DNA of 64,000 nucleotides, from assembly GCA_963772585.1 (NCBI GenBank), contig CAVYXV010000007.1, positions 248,001-312,000 on the forward strand, in the 5' to 3' direction. The notes under the pieces were generated by a model. That model saw nothing but the letters and a program-made list of their open reading frames with translations. It had not been told where the DNA came from and did not search any database. Made by a program: the position numbers and the translations under genes. This DNA comes from CAVVXN01 sp963772585. GTDB lineage: Bacteria; Planctomycetota; PLA2; JAEUHO01. Positions 49,608 to 59,989 of the stretch are shown here, piece by piece (the first letter of the stretch is position 1; each line of letters starts with the position of its first letter).

Positions 49608-50805
49608 CGTGCTCGTCGTCGACCTGGTCGCCGGCGCCCGACCGAACTTCGTGAAGCTCGCTCCGGTGGCGAGAGCGCTCGCGACGCGCCCGGGTCTCCG
49701 GGCCCGGATCGTCCATACGGGTCAGCACTACGACGCGGCGATGAGCGAGGTCTTCTTCTCCGAGCTCGGGATCGCCGAGCCGGAGGTGAACCTCGAGGTC
49801 GGCTCCGGCACGCACGGCGCGCAGACGGCGCGGATCCTCGAGCGCTACGAGCAGCATCTGCTCGACACGAAGCCCGCGGCGACCGTCGTCTTCGGCGACG
49901 TGAACAGCACGGTCGCCTGCGCGCTGGCCGCCGCGAAGCTGGGGATCCCGATCGTCCACGTGGAGGCGGGGCTCCGCAGCTTCGACCGCACGATGCCCGA
50001 GGAGGTCAACCGCGTCCTGACCGACGCCCTCTCCGACCTCCTGCTCGTGACGGAGCGGAGCGGGCTCGAGCACCTGCGTCGCGAGGGCATCCCCGCGGGC
50101 AAGATCCAACTCGTCGGCAACACGATGATCGACACGTTGCTCCAGCAACTGCCGCGGGCGCGGGAACGCGCGCGGGCGAAGGCCCTCGGCCTGAAGCCCG
50201 GCGGCTTCGGGCTGGTGACGATGCACCGCCCGTCCAACGTGGACGACCCGAAGACGCTCAAGACCCTGTTCAACGGACTGCGGCGCCTGTCCTCCCGCCT
50301 TCCGCTCGTCTTCCCCGTGCACCCCCGGACGCGGCAGGCCCTCGAAGCCCAGGGACTCCCGTGCGAAGGCGTGCTCGACGGGACCTTCCACCTGCTCGCC
50401 CCGTTCTCCTACCTCGACAACCTCTCGCTCATGGCGGACGCGAAGGTGGTGCTCACCGACTCGGGCGGCATGCAGGAGGAGACGGCGTGCCTCGGCGTCC
50501 CCTGTGTGACCATGCGGGAGAACACCGAGCGCCCGGTCACCCTGGAGGTCGGGGCGAGCCGCCTCGTCGGAAGCGACATGGACCGGCTGGAGGAGGCGTT
50601 CCTCGACGTCGTCGAGGGGCGCTGGCCTCCCATCCGCAAGATCCCCCTCTGGGACGGACGCGCGGCGGAGCGCATCGCCGACGCCCTGGAAGGACTGCTG
50701 CTCGGGACGCCGCCGCCTCTCGCGGAGCGCTCCCCCCCGCCTTCCAGCCCCCGCCGCGCCCCGAGCCGCCGGCGAAGGCCCCCCGCCTCCGCATCCTCCT
50801 CATGA
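49600..50805 (+). CDS. wecB: UDP-GlcNAc 2-epimerase (non-hydrolysing)
   Basis: Converts UDP-GlcNAc to UDP-ManNAc. Family motifs are clear: GARPNFVKLAPV (11-22), HTGQHYDAAMSEVFF (39-53), VHVEAGLRSFDRTMPEE (about 126-142), and TDSGGMQEE near 290, the UDP-binding site. The last 35 residues after LLLGTPP are Pro/Ser/Arg-rich and not typical; they come after a run of seven C near 50732. The ATG start lies inside the end of the two-domain dehydrogenase gene. See the note on possible fusion with the next gene. Confidence 0.9.
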   Translation: MSDVLVVDLVAGARPNFVKLAPVARALATRPGLRARIVHTGQHYDAAMSEVFFSELGIAEPEVNLEVGSGTHGAQTARILERYEQHLLDTKPAATVVFGDVNSTVACALAAAKLGIPIVHVEAGLRSFDRTMPEEVNRVLTDALSDLLLVTERSGLEHLRREGIPAGKIQLVGNTMIDTLLQQLPRARERARAKALGLKPGGFGLVTMHRPSNVDDPKTLKTLFNGLRRLSSRLPLVFPVHPRTRQALEAQGLPCEGVLDGTFHLLAPFSYLDNLSLMADAKVVLTDSGGMQEETACLGVPCVTMRENTERPVTLEVGASRLVGSDMDRLEEAFLDVVEGRWPPIRKIPLWDGRAAERIADALEGLLLGTPPPLAERSPPPSSPRRAPSRRRRPPASASSS

Positions 50806-52085
50806 GCCACTACTTCCCCCCGGAGGTGAACGCCCCGGCCGCGCGGACCTACGACCACGCGCGCGTGTGGGCGGAGCGGGGCCACGAGGTGCACGTCGTG
50901 ACGGGCTTCCCCAGCCACCCGCAGGGGAGGCTCTACCCGGGCTACACCATGCACTGGTGGACCCAGGAGGAGGTGGACGGGATCCACGTCCACCGGGTCG
51001 CGACCGTGCTGGGGCGAAATGCCGGGGTCGTGCGGCGCACGCTCAACTACCTCTCCTACGTGCCGAGCGCCCTCTGGCGCGCGATCCGGCTCGGCCGGTT
51101 CGACGTCCTGCTCGCCACGTCGCCGCAGTTCTTCTGCGGCGTCGCCGGCTGCGCCGCCGCCACGCTCAAGCGCACCCCGTGGGTGTTCGAGGTCCGCGAT
51201 CTCTGGCCGGAGTCCATCCGCGAGGTCGGCGCCTTGAAGGCCTCCTGGGCGCTCCGATTCCTGGAGCGCCTCGAGACGCGTCTCTACCGGAGCGCCGACC
51301 GGATCGTCACGGTCTCGCGGGCGTTCGTCCGTCGCTTCCGCCAGGCCGGCGTGCAAGACGACCGCATCGCGTACGTCCCCAACGGCGTGGAGGTCGCCCG
51401 ATGGACGGTGGGGGAGGACGTCCGCGCGGCGTGGCGCCGGCGCCTCGACCTTCCCGACGGCGCGGTCCTGGCCAGCTACGTCGGCACGGTGGGGATGGCG
51501 CACGGCGTCGGCACGGTGCTCGACGCTGCGAAGCGCCTGAAGGAGAGGGCACCGTCCGTCCACTGGGTGATCGCCGGCGACGGGGCCGAACGCGAGGCGC
51601 TCGAGGCCCGCGCGAAGGCCGAGGGCCTCTCGCGCGTGCGCTTCCTGGGGCAGGTCCCCCGCGACGACGTGCCGGGGCTGCTGGCGGCGACGGACATCTC
51701 CCTCGTCCTGCTCAGGAACGCCCCGCTGTTTCGGACCGTGCTGCCGTCCAAGATGTTCGAGGCGATGGCCGCCGCGCGGCCGATCCTCCTCGGCGTCGAC
51801 GGCGAGGCCCGGCGCGTGCTCGAGGAGTCGGGCGGCGGGCGGTTCGTGCCTCCCGAGGACGCCACGGCCCTGGCCCACGAGGTGGAGTCGCTGGCCGGGG
51901 ACCCGGCGGCGCGGCGCCGCCTGGGAGAGCGCGGGCGCCGTCACGTAGGGGAGGCCTTCGATCGGCGCCGCCTGGCCCTGGGGCTCCTCCAGGTGCTGGA
52001 GGCCGCTTGCGTCCACGACCCGGCGCACCCCACCGTCCGGGCTCCGGTAGGCTTGCGGCGTCGTGTGGAGCATGCCGCGGGATGA
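50802..52085 (+). CDS. GT4 glycosyltransferase (WbuB-like)
   Basis: About 427 residues from the ATG at 50802. The N-terminal strand ILLMSHYFPPEVNAPAARTY begins upstream of that ATG, so the true start may be earlier or the gene may be continuous with wecB. Motifs: HVVTGFPSHPQGRLYPGY, LWPESIREVGALK, VSYVGTVGMAHGV-type donor site (SYVGTVGMAHGVGT), GQVPRDDVPGLLA and the PSKMFEAMAAARPIL block with the E-x7-E region. The C-terminus ends four bases into the exosortase start (ATGA overlap). Family members add fucosamine-type or related sugars. Confidence 0.88.
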   Translation: MSHYFPPEVNAPAARTYDHARVWAERGHEVHVVTGFPSHPQGRLYPGYTMHWWTQEEVDGIHVHRVATVLGRNAGVVRRTLNYLSYVPSALWRAIRLGRFDVLLATSPQFFCGVAGCAAATLKRTPWVFEVRDLWPESIREVGALKASWALRFLERLETRLYRSADRIVTVSRAFVRRFRQAGVQDDRIAYVPNGVEVARWTVGEDVRAAWRRRLDLPDGAVLASYVGTVGMAHGVGTVLDAAKRLKERAPSVHWVIAGDGAEREALEARAKAEGLSRVRFLGQVPRDDVPGLLAATDISLVLLRNAPLFRTVLPSKMFEAMAAARPILLGVDGEARRVLEESGGGRFVPPEDATALAHEVESLAGDPAARRRLGERGRRHVGEAFDRRRLALGLLQVLEAACVHDPAHPTVRAPVGLRRRVEHAAG

Positions 52086-53017
52086 GCGAGAACAGAGGAA
52101 TGAGCGACGCGCCGCCGGCCGGGCCGACGATCGCCGCGCCCTCCGGGGAGAGGCGGACGGAAGGGGCCGTGGCCGACCCGGCGACGCATCGGCGGTGGGA
52201 GCCCTGGGCGGCCTTCGCCCTGGTCGCCCTGGCCTTCGCCCCCGCCGTCGTGGGGATGGTCACGACCTGGTGGGTGGATCCGGACTACGGCCACGGATTC
52301 CTCATGCCGATCGTCGCGGCGTGGCTGCTCCGCAGCCGCCGGGACCGTCTGGAGCGGCTCCGTCCCGCGTCGAGTTGGACGGCGGTGCCGCTGATCGCCC
52401 TCTGCCTGCTCGCCCTCGTCATCAGCCAGCTCGGCTTCCTGATCTCGCTCGGGCCCTACGCCTTCGTGGGCGCCCTCGCCGGCGTCGTGCTGGCGTTCTG
52501 GGGGTGGCGCGGGCTCGGCGCGGTCCTTCCCGCCCTGATCGCGCTGCTCCTCGCCTGTCCGCTGCCCGGGCTGGTCGAGGACGCGATCACCCTGCCCCTG
52601 AAGCGCGTCTCGGCCCAGCTCGCGACCGGGCTTCTCAACGTCTCGTCGATCCCCGCGTTCCTCGACGGGAACATGATCCACCTGGAAGGCGCGGATCGCC
52701 TCTGGGTGGCCGACGCCTGTAGCGGGATCCGTTCGCTGATCTCGCTCCTGAGCCTCGCGATTGTCGCGTGCCTCGTCTGGCGCCGCCATTGGTCGCTCAA
52801 GCTCGCCGTGGTGCTCGCGTGCGTGCCGATCGCCGTGCTCGTGAACGGCCTCAGGATCTGGCTGACCGGGGTGCTGTCGGCGAGGGTCGGGCCCGAGGCC
52901 GCGGCGGGTGCCTTCCACTTCTTCGAGGGGTTCGTCGCTCTTCGCCGTGGCGGGCCTCCTGCTGCTCGCCTTCGCCGGCCTCCTGAGCGTCCTCTTCCCC
53001 CGAGGAGCGACGCGTGA
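52082..53017 (+). pseudogene. xrt: Exosortase, indels near C-terminus
   Basis: Polytopic membrane cysteine transpeptidase-like protein. The catalytic triad of exosortases is visible: Cys213 in ADACSGIRSL, Arg258 in NGLRIW, and His279 in FHFFEG. Seven to eight membrane helices precede and surround them (YGHGFLMPIVAAWLL is the usual N-terminal block). At about 52935 an inserted base breaks the final helix (FAVAGLLLLAFAGLLSVLF), and a second shift in a C-run near 53000 would restore the stop at 53015-53017. Exosortases process PEP-CTERM-type surface proteins. No sorting-signal protein is seen in this window. Confidence 0.85.
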
Positions 53018-53689
53018 AGCGGGCCGTCCCCATCCTCGTGCTCGTTCTCCTCGCGCTGGGCACCGCCCTCGGCTACGCCGCGGGCGGCTGGCGGAGCGCC
53101 CACTCGCTGTCGCCGAAGGACCACCGGACGATTCCCGAGCGACTGGCCGAGGTCCCCACAGAGTCTCGGTACGCCACCCTTCGTGGGTTCGACCGAGGCC
53201 ATCGAGGACGAGATCGTCCGGCAGTCCGGCGCCCAGTACTACACCTCGATCCAGTACGAAGCGCCCGACGAGGGCTCCGTGAGGCTCTACGTCGGCGCCT
53301 CCGCGAAGAGCGGCGCGTGGTTCCACGTGCCCGTCGTCTGCATGCCCGCCGCGGGGTGGGCGGCGCGAAAGCTCGAACGCGTTGCGGTGGAAAACGTCCC
53401 CGGGCGCTCAGACGGACTCCCCGTCTGGCGCCTGGAGTTGGCGAAGGGCACCGACCAGATGCTGGTCTACTATTGGTTCCACATGGGCGATCGCGTGGTG
53501 GCGAGCCCGTTCGAGAGAGCGCGGCTCCGTTTTCAGGACCTGCTCCACGGCCGGATGGAGCAGCCCGTCCAGATCGTGATCCTCTACGCCCCCGTCGTGG
53601 GAGGCATGAAGGCCACCGAAGAGCGTGTCCAGACGCTGGCCCGACTCCTCTGGCCGCACCTGTCCTCGATCCTCGTTTCCGGAGACTAG
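53014..53689 (+). pseudogene. epsI: EpsI family (exosortase-associated) protein, one +1 shift
   Basis: 224-codon gene from GTG at 53014, overlapping the exosortase stop. A single N-terminal membrane segment (AVPILVLVLLALGTALGYAAG) is followed by the DUF3485/EpsI domain: HVPVVCMPAAGW with the conserved Cys, and LVYYWFHMGDR. Near 53170 one extra base splits VPTE from VGSTEAIEDEI. Total length is 225 codons plus one base. EpsI proteins accompany exosortases in exopolysaccharide loci; their precise role is not settled. Confidence 0.85.
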
Positions 53690-53692
53690 TCG

Positions 53693-56600
53693 ATGCGTTC
53701 CCGACCTCCCCACCGCGCCCGCCGCCGCTGGATCGTCTTCGCGGTCGTGACGGTCGTCTTTCTCGGGCTGATCGCCGGCGTCCTCTACGTCCTCGACGTC
53801 GGCCGGAAGCAGACCGACCTCTACCAGCAGGCGGTCGCCGCCCGGAAGGCCGGCGACCTCGACCGCGCGGCCGAGATCCTCCGGAACATGCTCACGGCGG
53901 ATCCCAAGCAGACCGAGGCGCGAAGCCTCCTCATCCAGATCACGGCGGACCAGGGCGACCTCCCGAAGGCCGAGGAGCTCGCGCGCTACTACCTCCAGGA
54001 CGAGAGCACGGAGGCCTTCGGCTACAAGGTCCTGAGCCAGCTGGCCCTCCGGAAGTTCGACCTCGACAAGGCCGAGGAGTACGCACGGATCGTCGCGGAT
54101 CGGCTGCCCGAGTTCTCGCAGATGATGCTGATCCAGTTGACCGACCTGAGGGGGTCCACGGCGGACCGACTGCAGTCGGTCCAGGCCGCGCAGTCGCTGG
54201 CCACGCTGACGAACGATCCCAACGAGCGCGTGGCCGCGCTGCTCTACGCGGCCGAGACCCTACGGGATCTCGAACGCGGTGAGACGAACGCGGCGCTGCG
54301 CGAGCGATTCGCCAAGCAACGCGAGATGTACCGGGACGCCGCCCGGGACGCCCTGTTCGAGTCGCCGATCTGGAAGCGGGACGCCCCGGAGGCCAAGCCG
54401 CTCCTGGCCCGCATCGAGCTGCTCTCCGAAGACGCGAAGAAGCAGGAGGAGGCCCTCGCCGAGCTCCAGGGATACATCGCCAAGCGGCCGGGAACCGACT
54501 TCGCGGCGCGCGCCCGCTCCGTCGTGAGCCTCTACCTGATCGCGGCCGGCCGGGTGGACGAAGCCGTACCGGTCGTGGAAGAGATGGCGGACGGGCCGAT
54601 GCTCCTGTTCCTGCGCTCGCTCTACGCCCTGGCCGGGCGCGGCCGCTACGAGGACGTGCTCGGTCTGATCGGGAAGGTGCCGCACCTGGAGAACGAGACC
54701 GCCCTCCAGCTCGCGCAGGCCCAGGCGTTGCTCCAGGGTGACGCGGGCGACCGCGAACGCGGCCTGCAGCTCCTGGAGAAGCTCGGCCGCAATGCGGAGG
54801 CGAATCGCGCCTTGATCGTGGCCATCACCCGTCTGATGCAGCAGGCCGGGGAGACGGAGCGCGCGCTCACGCTCCTCGAGACCTACGGCGAGAAGGACCC
54901 CGCGGCGAAGTACGAGGCCGCCCTGGACCGGGCGGTCCTCGCCTACCGGGACGGCGGCGACGTCACGGAGCGCCGGCGTCGGATCCACGAGCTGGCCGCC
55001 CTCACCAGCCGCGAGCAGTTGCCCGTGGCCGTCGCCCGGCTCCGGGCCGTGTCCGGGCCCGACCGGGACGCCGTGCTGGCGTATCTCGAGGCGGTCGAGC
55101 CCCTGGGCAAGGTCGATGCGCGGGCCGTGCGCCTGATGCGTGCCCTGGTGCTCGCGACCCGGAAGGGCGACGCCACCGACGGCACGCCCTGGGCCGACCG
55201 GGCCCGTGCAGAGCTGACCGCGTTGGCCGACGACCCCGAGGTGCCGCCCGCGGTGACCGCGGAGGCGCTCTCCGTGGCGCTGCTCGCGAAAGCTCCCGAG
55301 CTGGCCGGCCGGTTCCTCGGGCGCATCCTGCAGAGCGACGACGTAGCGCGCGACCTGTCGCTGCGTCTCGTGGGCCTCGCCTCGTTGGGCGAGGAGGAGC
55401 GCGGGGCGGTCGCCGCGGGCATGCGGGAGGCGGCTTCCGGCGGCGGCCCCGCCGCGGCGTGGATCGGTCGCGCGGCCGACGCCGTGGAGAGGGGATCCCT
55501 CGACGACCTCCGCGTGCCCGCCGAGTCCTGGACGCCCGAGGGCGGCGCTCCCCAGCCGACGGAGGCCTTCCTCCAGCTCCGATTCGCCATCCAGGACGGG
55601 AACTGGCCGGAGGCCGAGGCCTACGCCCGGGCCATGAACAGGGCCTGGCCGGACCTGCCCCAGGGCCTCGAGCGGATCGCCGAGGTCCTCCACCGCGCGA
55701 AGAAGCCGCAGGCCATCCTGGATCTCTTCCCCGCCTTCGAGGCCAAGCCCTCTCGCGAGCAATACCGCATCCAGGCGCTCGACGCGATCGGTGACAAGGA
55801 GCAGGCCCTCGCCGAGGCCCGGCGGCTCGTGCGGGAGTCCGGCGCGAGCGAGGCCAGCCTGCTGGCCTTGGCCCGGACCTACGCCGCGCAGGGCGCGACG
55901 GACCGTGCCCTGGCAGCACTCGCGGGCGGGGCCCGCGGTCGCGACGCCGCCCTGATGCGCGCCGGTCTCCTCATGGACAAGGGGGAGCGCGGCTTCGCGG
56001 CGACGCTCTACGACGCGGTCGTGGACGCCACGTCCGGCCGGGACATGGCGGCGTGGACGGGCCTGGCCGAGGCGCTGATGGCGCAGGGCCACGAGCGCGG
56101 AGCTGGTGGACAAGATCTCCGCGGCGCTGGCGATACCCCGTCCCCGGCCTGGACGTGCCGAGACTCCACTTCATCCGCGCCCAGGCCTTCGAGAAGCTCA
56201 CCGACTACGACGCGGCGCTCGACGACTACCGGACGTTCCTCGAGAGCCAGCCCGACAACCCCATCGCGCTGAACAACGCGGCCTGGATCATCTTCCGCCA
56301 CAAGGCCTGGCCCGCGGCCGAGAAGCAGCAGCACCGTCTGGAGGCGCTCGCCATGGCGGAACGGGCGATCCGGGCGGCCCCCGAGGCCTTCCCCGAGATC
56401 CACCACACCCGAGCCGAGATCCTGAAGGCCATGGAGCGCTGGGCGGACGCGCGCGAGGCGATCCAGACGGGCATCGGCCTCCTCGACAAGTCGATCGATC
56501 GGGCGAAGGGCGAGCCCAAGGCCGCGAAGCGCCTCGAGCGTCTGGAGGCGCAGCGGGCCGACTACCGTCTCGAGCTGGCCAGCGTCCTCGTCGAGCTCGG

Positions 56601-56706
56601 GGACAAGGCCGGGGCGCGCCGGATCTACGAAGACATCCGCGACCACCGCCTGGGAACCCCCGCCGCCGAGACGGCCGCACAGGAACTCCTCCGACTCAAG
56701 GAGTAG
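53693..56706 (+). pseudogene. Large TPR protein with N-terminal anchor, two +1 shifts
   Basis: About 1003 residues. Residues 13-32 form a membrane anchor (VFAVVTVVFLGLIAGVLYVL). The rest is almost all tetratricopeptide-like helices (QQAVAARKAGDLDRAAEILR; YDAALDDYRTFLESQPDNP; ALAMAERAIRAAPEAFPEIH). Frame shifts near 56098 and 56140 are each explained by one extra base; total length is 1004 codons plus two bases. The ATG lies three bases after the EpsI stop. Large TPR proteins are regular partners in exosortase/EPS clusters, likely as periplasmic scaffolds. Confidence 0.8.
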
Positions 56707-56811
56707 GCGGCCGATCCATCCCTCGTCCGGGTCCGTCCGGACCTTCCGAACCCGGCGCCGTCGGCCCCGCCCGCGGCCCGCGTCCCCGCAACCGCTGGAG
56801 AGACACCCCCC

Positions 56812-57663
56812 TTGCTCGCCACGAAACCCCGTCGTTCGACCGTCATCGAGCCCACCCGCGGTTGGGTCGGGTTGCGCCTCGGCGAGCTGTTCGAGTACCG
56901 GGATCTGCTCTACTTCCTGGTCAAGCGCGACATCAGCGTCCTGTACAAGCAGACCGTGCTGGGCTTCGCGTGGGCGATCCTCCGCCCCGTCATCAGCATG
57001 GTCATCTTCACGTTCGTCTTCGGCAACCTCGCCAAGATCCGCAGCGACGGCGTCCCCTACGCGATCTTCAGCTACGTCGCGCTCGTCCCGTGGACGTACT
57101 TCTCGGGCTCCCTCACGACGTCTTCGCTGAGCCTCGTCAGCAACTCCAGCATGCTGACGAAGGTCTACTTCTCCCGGCTCGTGTTCCCGCTCACGCCCGT
57201 CTTCGCCCAGCTCGTGGACTTCAGCCATCGCGTTCGGCGTGACCGGCGTCCTGATGGCCTGGTACGGCGTCGCGCCGACCGCTGGGCGTCGTGTTGCTCC
57301 CGCTCCTCCTGCTCATGATGATGGCGACGGTGGCGGGCTGCGGCATGTGGCTCTCCGCGCTGGCGGTGCAGTACCGCGACGTGAAGCACATGATGACGTT
57401 CCTGACGCAGATCCTGATGTACGCCGCGCCCGGTGGTCTGGCCGGTGTCCCTCATCGCGGAGCGCTTCGGGCGAGACGGCGCGCCTCCTCTACGGGCTCT
57501 ACCCCATGGTCGGCGTCATCGAGGGCTTCCGGGGCGCGCTGCTCGGGACCGTCCCGATGCCGTGGGACCTGATCGCCATCGGCGCCGCCTCCGCCGCGGC
57601 GCTCCTCGTCACGGGCGCTTCTTCTTCCGGCGGACCGAGCGGTACTTCGCCGACGTGGCCTGA
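56812..57663 (+). pseudogene. wzm: ABC-2 polysaccharide export permease (Wzm-like), frameshifted
   Basis: TTG at 56812 gives MLATKPRRSTVIEPTRGW. The RDLLYFLVKRDISVLYKQT block and the following helices (FAWAILRPVISMVIFTFVFG) are the standard N-terminus of O-antigen/teichoic export permeases. Breaks near 57228, 57283, 57430, 57470 and 57615 are four one-base insertions and one deletion, giving the observed length of 283 codons plus three bases. The remaining helices (VAGCGMWLSALAVQYRDVKH; LYPMVGVIEGFRGALLG) are intact in other frames. It pairs with the Wzt-like ATPase downstream. Confidence 0.85.
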
Positions 57664-57691
57664 TGCAGGAGCCTCATGAGCGGCACGTGCT

Positions 57692-58957
57692 ATGAGCGAC
57701 GCTGCCATGATCCAGCATCGAGCGGCCTCGGCAAGCGCTACCGCATCGGCTCGCTCAAGGGGCGCCCCGGACTTCGCTGAGCGGCCGACCTGTCGCATGC
57801 TGTCAGGCCGCCGCTGAAGAGCTTCCGGCGACCTCCGCGAGCTGAGCGCACTTCCGGCGCGAGGCGAGCGGACGAGGCCGCGGACGTGCTCTGGGCCCTC
57901 CGCGACGTCACGTTCGACGTGCAGAGGGCGAGGTCCTCGGGCTGGTCGGGCCCAACGGCGCGGGCAAGAGCACGCTCCTCAAGATCCTCGCCGCATCGCG
58001 GAGCCCAGCGACGGGGCGGGTCGATGCTCCAGGGCCGCGTCGGCGAGCCTCCTCGAGGTCGGCACCGGGTTCCACCCCGAGCTCACCGGCCGGGAGAACG
58101 TGTACCTGAACGGCGCGATCCTCGGGATGTCCCGGCGGCGAGATCCGGCAGAAGTTCGACGAGATCGTGGAGTTCTCCGGCATCGAGCGGTTCATCGACA
58201 CGCCGGTCAAGCGCTACTCCAGCGGGATGCGCGTCCGGCTCGCGTTCAGCGTCGCCGCGCACCTGGAGCCGGAGATCCTGCTCGTGGACGAGGTGCTCGC
58301 GGTGGGGGACATGCAGTTCCAGCAGAAGTGCATCGGGAAGATGCAGGAGGTCGGCGTCGGAGGGGCGGACCGTGCTCTTCGTCAGCCACAACATGAGCGC
58401 CGTCGTGGACCTGTGCACACGCGCCCTCCTCGTCCTCGACGGTCGGATCGCCAAGGACGGCGACGTGTCGGAAGTCACGGACGCCTACAGCGCCGCGCTG
58501 TATGCCGAGCGGGAGCAGACCGGCGTCGCCAACGGGCACGCCGTCCCGCGTCCTCACGCCGAGCCTCGACGTCGGGGCGAGCCAGCCGGTGGACCGCGAC
58601 CAGCCCGGCGGCCTCTCGTTCGTCATCGAGACCCGGGAAGAGGTGGTGCTCATCGCAGGCGCAAATGCAGCTCCGCGACGGTGCGGGGACCAAGGTGGTC
58701 TGGTCGACATGCGACCTCACCGAGATGTTCGGCAAGCGCCTGGCCCCGCGCCGCTACCACCTCCGGGTGGCATGGCAGCCGCTGCGAATCGCGTCGGGCG
58801 TCTACACCCTCGAGTGCAAGGTCGTCTACCAGGGGCTCGACGGGGTGACGCACAAGGTGGGCTCGAGCCCGCTCCCCGTGACCATTCGGGCATCCAGCCT
58901 GCCGATCGGCGCGGCCTCGTCCGCGTTCCCGTGGCGTGGAGCCGACCCGAGGAGTAG
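57692..58957 (+). pseudogene. wzt: ABC polysaccharide export ATPase (Wzt-like), frameshifted
   Basis: Likely start ATG at 57692. Blocks in changing frames: GLGKRYRIGSLKG, ALRDVTFDVQ, Walker A LVGPNGAGKSTLLKIL, LLEVGTGFHPELTGRENVYLNG, signature RYSSGMRVRLAFSVAAHLE, Walker B ILLVDEVLAVGD, and TVLFVSHNMSAV. A C-terminal beta domain follows (VWSTCDLTEMFGKRLAPRRY; GVYTLECKVVYQGLDG), as in Wzt proteins that recognise the polymer end. At least seven shifts are needed. The stop at 58955-58957 lies in a frame ending VPVAWSRPEE. Confidence 0.8.
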
Positions 58958-59018
58958 GCGGTGCCGTTCGTCAGCGAGGATCCGCGCGGGCGCCCCGTCC
59001 CGCAGCCGTGCGAGAACG

Positions 59019-59908
59019 ATGGGATCTGAACAAGCCGTGTCCCGTCCCCTCGGAGTCCGCGCGCCGGTCCCGATCCCCGTCTTCGTCGTCGCCCTCGAGC
59101 GCGCCGTGGATCGCCGCGCTTTCATGGATCGGAGCTCCGCAGTCTGGGGATCCCGTGGCAGTGGTGGCCGGCGACGGACGGACGGCAGCTTCCGGCCGAA
59201 GAGGTCCTTCGCCTGCAGGGCGTGACGGACGTCGCGGCGCCCGTGGACCGTCGCCTGCTCACGGCCGGGGAGGTCGCCACCTACCGGAGCCACATGCGGC
59301 TCTGGGAGCACATCGCCGGCCTCGACGTCCCCTGCGCCCTGGCGCTGGAGGACGACGCCATTCTCACCCCGGACATCCGGCGTCTCCTCGCACGGTGGCG
59401 GTATTACCCGCGCGACATGGACGTCTGCAACCTCGTCGTCATGAATCGGCGCGTCGATCCGGGTCGGTCGTGGAGACGACGCTACCGTCTCTACGACCGC
59501 ACGTGGATGGTGCGTGTCCTGGGTCACCCCTGGGGCACGGCGGCCATCCTCATCCGGCCGCGGGCGGCCGCCGCGCTGGTGGCGGCCGGCACTCCGATCC
59601 GGCACGTGATCGATGCGTTCTGGTCGCCCTGGCTGCCGCCACGGCTACGCGTTTACACGACGCGGCCGGCCATCGCGTTCCACCCACCGCACGAATTGGG
59701 CGGTTCCCTCGTGGAGCGCGAGCGGGCCCGCTCGGTGGCGGCCGACCGCGCGAACGAGCTGCGGCGGGAAGCGGCATCCCGGGACGCACTCCCTCCGCCG
59801 TCTTCCCTCCCCGCGAGGTGCCTGCAGGCGTGCCTGGGCACCAAGGGGCGGCGCACGGCGCGATCGATCGCGGGCCAAGTCTATCGGCTCGTCCAATACC
59901 TGGACTGA
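59019..59908 (+). pseudogene. Glycosyltransferase family 25 protein, one shift
   Basis: N-terminus from ATG 59019 reads PVFVVALERAVDRRAFM, then shifts near 59130 into GIPWQWWPATDGRQLPAEEV. The GT25 signature ALALEDDAILTP follows an E-x-A-x-x-R-S-H-type block (LTAGEVATYRSHMRLWEHI). The C-terminal half includes GTAAILIRPRAAAALV. GT25 enzymes are LPS-type galactosyl- or related transferases. A GTG at 58962 is another possible start. Confidence 0.75.
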
Positions 59909-59989
59909 GAGCGAAGTCCGGGGCTCCCTAGAACCCATCGGCTCCTCCCCCCCCCCCTTCTCCCTCCCCCCTGACCGGCGCACGCACGC

